From DSSM01 sp964484125 (GTDB lineage Bacteria > Bacteroidota > Ignavibacteria > Tepidaquicellales > Tepidaquicellaceae), in the NCBI GenBank assembly GCA_964484125.1, contig CAZAEK010000001.1, positions 62,001 through 126,000 on the forward strand: 64,000 bases of DNA, read 5' to 3'. The notes below the pieces were generated by a model, which saw only the letters and a program-made list of their open reading frames with translations, ran no database searches and was not told where the DNA came from. Below are positions 60,700 through 64,000 of the stretch, piece after piece. Made by a program: the position numbers and the translations under genes. The first letter of the stretch is position 1; every line of letters starts with the position of its first letter.

Positions 60700-61359
60700 T
60701 TGGCAAAAGATACACCTAAGATTAAAGTATTTATAATAGATGACCACCCTTTAGTTCGCGAGGGATTGAAGCGCGCTTTGGATGGCAGAGGCAATATAAA
60801 AATCACAGGCGATTTCGACAGCGGAAAGGCAGGTATTGATGCCATTCCAAAGGAAAAGCCGGATGTTATTATCCTTGATGTTACCATGCCTGATATGAGT
60901 GGGATTGAAGCCATTAAAATCATTAAAAAAAATTCCCCTAATACAAAAGTTATTGCACTGACTATGCACGATAGCAAGGAAATTATTCTTGAAATGATAA
61001 GACTCGGTGCAAACGGTTATGTACTGAAAGACTCCCCTCTTTCAGAATTACAGACTGCAATAGATGCAGTTTTCAGAGGTGAAGTTTATTACAGCTCAAA
61101 AATCTCAGGTATAATACTAAATGAATTTACCAGGAAAATTCAGCAAACTAAATCTACTTTCAAAGAAGATGAACTTACTCCAAGGGAAAAGGAAGTTCTG
61201 ATTTGCGTTGTTAACGGTATGTCAAACAAGGAAATTGCGGATAAACTTTTTCTGAGCCAGCGGACTGTAGAAACTCACCGATTTTCAATTAAGAAAAAAC
61301 TGAACATCGGCAGTGTTGCCGGATTAACAAAATATGCTATTGAAAAGGGATTGATCTGA
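60700..61359 (+). CDS. LuxR/NarL-type response regulator
   Basis: 219 residues, TTG start directly after the kinase-like gene. Receiver domain with acidic pair Asp14-Asp15, phospho-acceptor Asp60 (VIILDVTMPDMSG), Thr88 (VIALTMHD) and Lys110 (VLKDSPLSEL), all intact. C-terminal HTH: LTPREKEVLICVVNGMSNKE and FLSQRTVETHRFSIKKKL. It should be phosphorylated and bind DNA, but its cognate kinase cannot be the adjacent degenerate protein. The divergent position makes the exopolysaccharide operon a likely target. Confidence 0.92.
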   Translation: MAKDTPKIKVFIIDDHPLVREGLKRALDGRGNIKITGDFDSGKAGIDAIPKEKPDVIILDVTMPDMSGIEAIKIIKKNSPNTKVIALTMHDSKEIILEMIRLGANGYVLKDSPLSELQTAIDAVFRGEVYYSSKISGIILNEFTRKIQQTKSTFKEDELTPREKEVLICVVNGMSNKEIADKLFLSQRTVETHRFSIKKKLNIGSVAGLTKYAIEKGLI

Positions 61360-61368
61360 TAATCTGAC

Positions 61369-62730
61369 ATGATATTCCACCAGAAGAATACCAGGACTAA
61401 TATTTTTGAAAAGTTAACTACTGCCCGTACTCTTATGCTCGGGTATTTTTTATTCACACTGATTGGCACTATTTTACTGACTCTTCCAGTTTCATTAAAT
61501 GGTGATAATAAACTTTCTTTTATTGACGCTGTATTTACTACTGCTTCTGCTATCTCAGGTACAGGACTGACTATTGTTGATACTGCAAGCTATTTCACCT
61601 TCTTCGGACAAATGGTAATTCTTTTATTAATTCAGGTTGGTAATGTCGGATACATGCTCTTTTTTGCTCTGGCTGTTATTCTCCTGGGTGGAAGATTGTC
61701 TTTCTTTAATAAGGTTATGATCCGTGAATCAATCAGTACTTCAAGTCTTGATCTGAAACTTTTTACAAGGAAAGTTTTTAAATATACTTTCATTATCGAG
61801 GGAATTTCCGCTATTATGCTGACGTTTTACTGGCTTAAGGATTTTACCTTTGCAAGAGGCACTTAAACAGGGAGTCTTTCACAGTATATCAGCATTTTGT
61901 ACAGCAGGTTTTTCTCTTTTCAGTAACAATTTAATTGGTTATTGCGATGATTATTTTGTTAATTTAGTTATTGTGTTTACTTCCTACTTAGGCAGTCTGG
62001 GATTTTATGTTATTTATGACTTATCCTCATTTTCTAAAAAATTCATTTCCAAAAAAAATAAACACAGATTATCTACTCATACAAAGTTAGTTCTGACTGT
62101 ATCTGTTTCTATGATAATTGCAGGGACTTTATTCCTTATTTTGTCTGAGTCTGTTAATCCGCTTAATAATAACTGTAATATATTTTTATTGTCTTTTTTT
62201 CAGGCAGGTTCATCAGCTTCATCTGTAGGGTTTAATACTGTTAATATCGGGACATTAAGTAATGCTTCTTTGTTTTTTATTACTTTTTTATGTTCATTGG
62301 TGCTTCACCCAGCGGTACAGGTGGAGGCATAAAGACTACTGTTTTTGCAGTACTGATATTAGCTTTATTGGCTTTTACATTCGATAAACAAAACGTTAAT
62401 GTTTTCAAAAGAACTATAAAACAGATAAACTTAGCAAGGGCTTTTTCTATTTTTCTGCTCGGAGTTCTGTGGATATTTTTATCGTTTTTAATTTTAACTC
62501 TTACTGAAAATCAGGTCTTTCTGCATATTTTATTTGAAGCTGTTTCAGCGTACGGTAATAATGGTTTATCTTCAGGTTTTACTCCTGAATTATCATTTTA
62601 CGGAAAAATTATTTTATCAATATCAATGATAGCAGGAAGAGTTGGTCCTTTGATTATCGGTTATTCCATCGGCGGAACTATTAAAAGTGAATTTTATAAA
62701 TACCCTGATGCAAATATTTTAATTGTATAA
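61369..62730 (+). pseudogene. trkH: TrkH/KtrB-type potassium channel subunit, split by two frameshifts
   Basis: Three open frames together encode one TrkH-family protein of about 453 residues. The N-terminal part (frame 1) contains FTTASAISGTGLTIVDTAS and ends at 61866. The middle part continues one frame on (QEALKQGVFHSISAFCTAGF, then AGSSASSVGFNTV). The last part returns to the original frame (MFIGASPSGTGGGIKTTVFA, ISMIAGRVGPLIIGYSIGG). The first shift fits one extra T in GATTTTACC near 61841-61848; the second fits one missing T in ACTTTTTTATG near 62283-62292. All selectivity-filter regions are conserved, so the gene is either recently broken or affected by homopolymer sequence errors. It precedes an intact trkA gene by 5 bases. 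Confidence 0.88.
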
Positions 62731-62735
62731 ATTAT

Positions 62736-63392
62736 ATGAAACAATTTGTTGTAATTGGTCTTGGAAGATTTGGTTTTAATCTCGCTGTATCATTAGCGAA
62801 ACTGGATAATCAGGTCTTAGCCATTGACATTGACAAAAAGAAAGTAGAGGCAATTAAGGATTTTGTCTCTGAAGCAGTTATAGCTGATGCACTCGACATC
62901 AGAACCCTGAAAGAATTTATAGATGATAAGGTTGACACTGTGATTGTTGCAACTGCTTCTGACGTCGGGACAAGTACACTTCTGGTTTTATATCTGAAAG
63001 ATCTTGGAATAAAACGCATAGTTGGAAAAGTAAGAAACGAAGACCACGCAAAGATATTAAATGCTTTAGGTGTTAAAGAGGTTATTTATCCTGAAAAAGA
63101 TATTGCAGAAAGACTCGCAGAGAATCTGACTTTAAGCAGTTTAATTGCACATATTCCGCTTGCTCCGGATTACGGGATAATCGAAATAGTTACTCCTGAT
63201 AGTTTTGTCGGGAAAAGTCTGAGAGAACTTGACTTAAGAAAAAAATACGGATATTCTGTTATTGGAATTAAAGATGTTTTATCTGATACAATTGATGTTA
63301 ATCCCTCCCCTGATAATAAAATAAAACCGGATACAGTACTACTGATTCTATGCAAAACAAGCGAGTTTTTGAAAAATAACCTGGAAGTCTGA
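62736..63392 (+). CDS. trkA: TrkA/KtrA-type potassium channel regulatory subunit
   Basis: 218 residues. RCK N-domain with VVIGLGRFGFNLAVSLAKL (NAD/ATP-binding Gly motif), IDIDKKKVEAIK and ATASDVGTSTLLVLYLKDLG, and an RCK C-domain from about residue 135 (GIIEIVTPDSFVGKSLREL). Its length matches KtrA. It gates the TrkH/KtrB channel in response to nucleotides. It is intact although the channel gene before it is frameshifted, which hints that the channel gene is functional in reality. Confidence 0.94.
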   Translation: MKQFVVIGLGRFGFNLAVSLAKLDNQVLAIDIDKKKVEAIKDFVSEAVIADALDIRTLKEFIDDKVDTVIVATASDVGTSTLLVLYLKDLGIKRIVGKVRNEDHAKILNALGVKEVIYPEKDIAERLAENLTLSSLIAHIPLAPDYGIIEIVTPDSFVGKSLRELDLRKKYGYSVIGIKDVLSDTIDVNPSPDNKIKPDTVLLILCKTSEFLKNNLEV

Positions 63393-63407
63393 GAATAAAG
63401 AGAACGC

Positions 63408-63438
63408 ATTGATATTTAATAAGCAAAAGTATATTTTG
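63408..63438 (+). promoter_or_regulatory. Candidate promoter for the 3'-terminal lipoprotein gene
   Basis: ATTG at 63408-63411, 18 bases, then TATATTTTG at 63430-63438, similar to the Bacteroidota -33/-7 pair with one base too many in the -7 box. It lies about 30 bases before the ATG at 63469. Tentative. Confidence 0.25.
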
Positions 63439-63468
63439 ATTTATTGTTAATTAACTATAAAAAGATAT

Positions 63469-64000
63469 ATGAAAAAAATTGTCTTGTTGATTTTATTAGC
63501 AGGTTTATTGGTGGGATGTAATAAAAAAGAAGAAATCAAAAATGTTGAATCAAATAATACACCTAAGGATACAGTATCAACAAAAGATTACGCAGAGGGT
63601 TCCGGAGAAAGAACAAAAAATGAATTTATGGATAAAGTTAGTGATGTTCAGCTTGACATTGAAGATATTCCCGAATCTTTGGAATATTCAGGTAAAATTG
63701 TTGCAAGCGCTAAATGGGAGGATAAAAACGGGGTTAACCTGATAATAATTACTGAAACAAAAGAAAAAACAAAAAAATTAAGTGAAGCTGAAATAGAAAA
63801 AGGTAATTACATAGGCGATGAATTATCCTCTAAAGAATTATTTGGTTATCATTACATACTTAAAGGAAATTCTTCTGAAGCGCTCTGGAAAATCCAGGAT
63901 TTTATGAAAAACTGTGATGCAGATTTAACTCTTGAATATATTAAAAAATCTTTATCCATCACTGATTTAAACAACAACGGAATTGCAGAAAGCACTTTTC
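63469..64000 (+). CDS. Putative lipoprotein (C-terminus outside window)
   Basis: ATG at 63469; 177 codons to the window edge with no stop. The signal peptide KKIVLLILLAGLLVGCNKKE has a good lipobox (LVGC). After a Lys/Thr/Glu-rich linker there is an alpha/beta segment with GKIVASAKWEDKNGVNLIII, FGYHYILKGNSSEALWKIQD and a Cys-containing MKNCDAD. No family recognised. It is probably a separate unit from trkA, 76 bases downstream. Confidence 0.8.
   Translation, partial: MKKIVLLILLAGLLVGCNKKEEIKNVESNNTPKDTVSTKDYAEGSGERTKNEFMDKVSDVQLDIEDIPESLEYSGKIVASAKWEDKNGVNLIIITETKEKTKKLSEAEIEKGNYIGDELSSKELFGYHYILKGNSSEALWKIQDFMKNCDADLTLEYIKKSLSITDLNNNGIAESTF

Overview
The window reads as chromosomal DNA of an AT-rich, Gram-negative member of the Bacteroidota/Chlorobi/Ignavibacteriota group, most likely Ignavibacteriota or a close relative. 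The evidence is four secreted proteins ending in a type IX secretion (T9SS) sorting domain of the 'LSQNYPNPFNP' type, a 2x[4Fe-4S] ferredoxin, a TonB-dependent receptor, outer-membrane barrels and long-form IleRS. There is no rRNA, tRNA, CRISPR array, insertion sequence or prophage that I can see. TTG start codons are frequent, and both Shine-Dalgarno and A-rich leaders occur.

1-5.2 kb: the end of an unknown acidic protein, a Spy/CpxP-like periplasmic protein, ileS, a DksA-type zinc-finger protein with a histone-like lysine-rich tail, and lspA. 5.2-9.4 kb (minus strand): a ferredoxin, then hutH - yihY - PP2C phosphatase as an overlapping gene string. 9.4-15.5 kb (minus): a six-gene string made of a LolA-like protein, an isocitrate/isopropylmalate-type dehydrogenase, an HMG-CoA-lyase-type lyase, a class III CoA-transferase and a LeuCD-type hydro-lyase, closed by a terminator. 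Together these five enzymes could link pyruvate + acetyl-CoA to 2-oxobutyrate through citramalyl-CoA, citramalate and methylmalate.

15.5-31.5 kb is mostly housekeeping: hemW, a PAP2 protein, yraN, rnhB; the translation operon ffh-rpsP-khpA-rimM-trmD-rplS with a strong terminator; a deoxynucleoside kinase; a six-gene minus-strand operon (TPR protein, yqeY, cvpA, mutS2, CrtI-like oxidoreductase, and an NtrC-like regulator without its GAFTGA motif); then fbaB and a 33-residue basic protein. 31.5-39.1 kb (plus): an EamA transporter, a zinc-type CDF exporter with an extended C-terminus, a Gfo/Idh/MocA oxidoreductase, a CCA-adding enzyme, and a three-gene cassette ending in a ZnuD-like TonB receptor.

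39.1-54 kb is accessory: an outer-membrane protein, three paralogous T9SS cargo proteins, an AAA_14/DUF4143 ATPase behind a perfect inverted repeat, truA, a HEPN/MNT pair, an S9 peptidase, a cluster of short palindromic repeats and a glycosidase-like secreted protein.

54-64 kb holds the most interesting system. A minus-strand operon encodes a TPR/outer-membrane protein, an NfrB-like membrane glycosyltransferase, a UDP-GlcNAc 2-epimerase and a T9SS-secreted CocE/PepX hydrolase. This resembles a minimal NfrA/NfrB/WecB poly-ManNAc export pathway without the c-di-GMP sensing domain. Divergent from it are a histidine-kinase-like protein whose phospho-acceptor His is Asn and an intact LuxR-type response regulator. 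They are followed by a TrkH potassium channel gene with two opposite frameshifts, its TrkA/KtrA partner, and a truncated lipoprotein gene.
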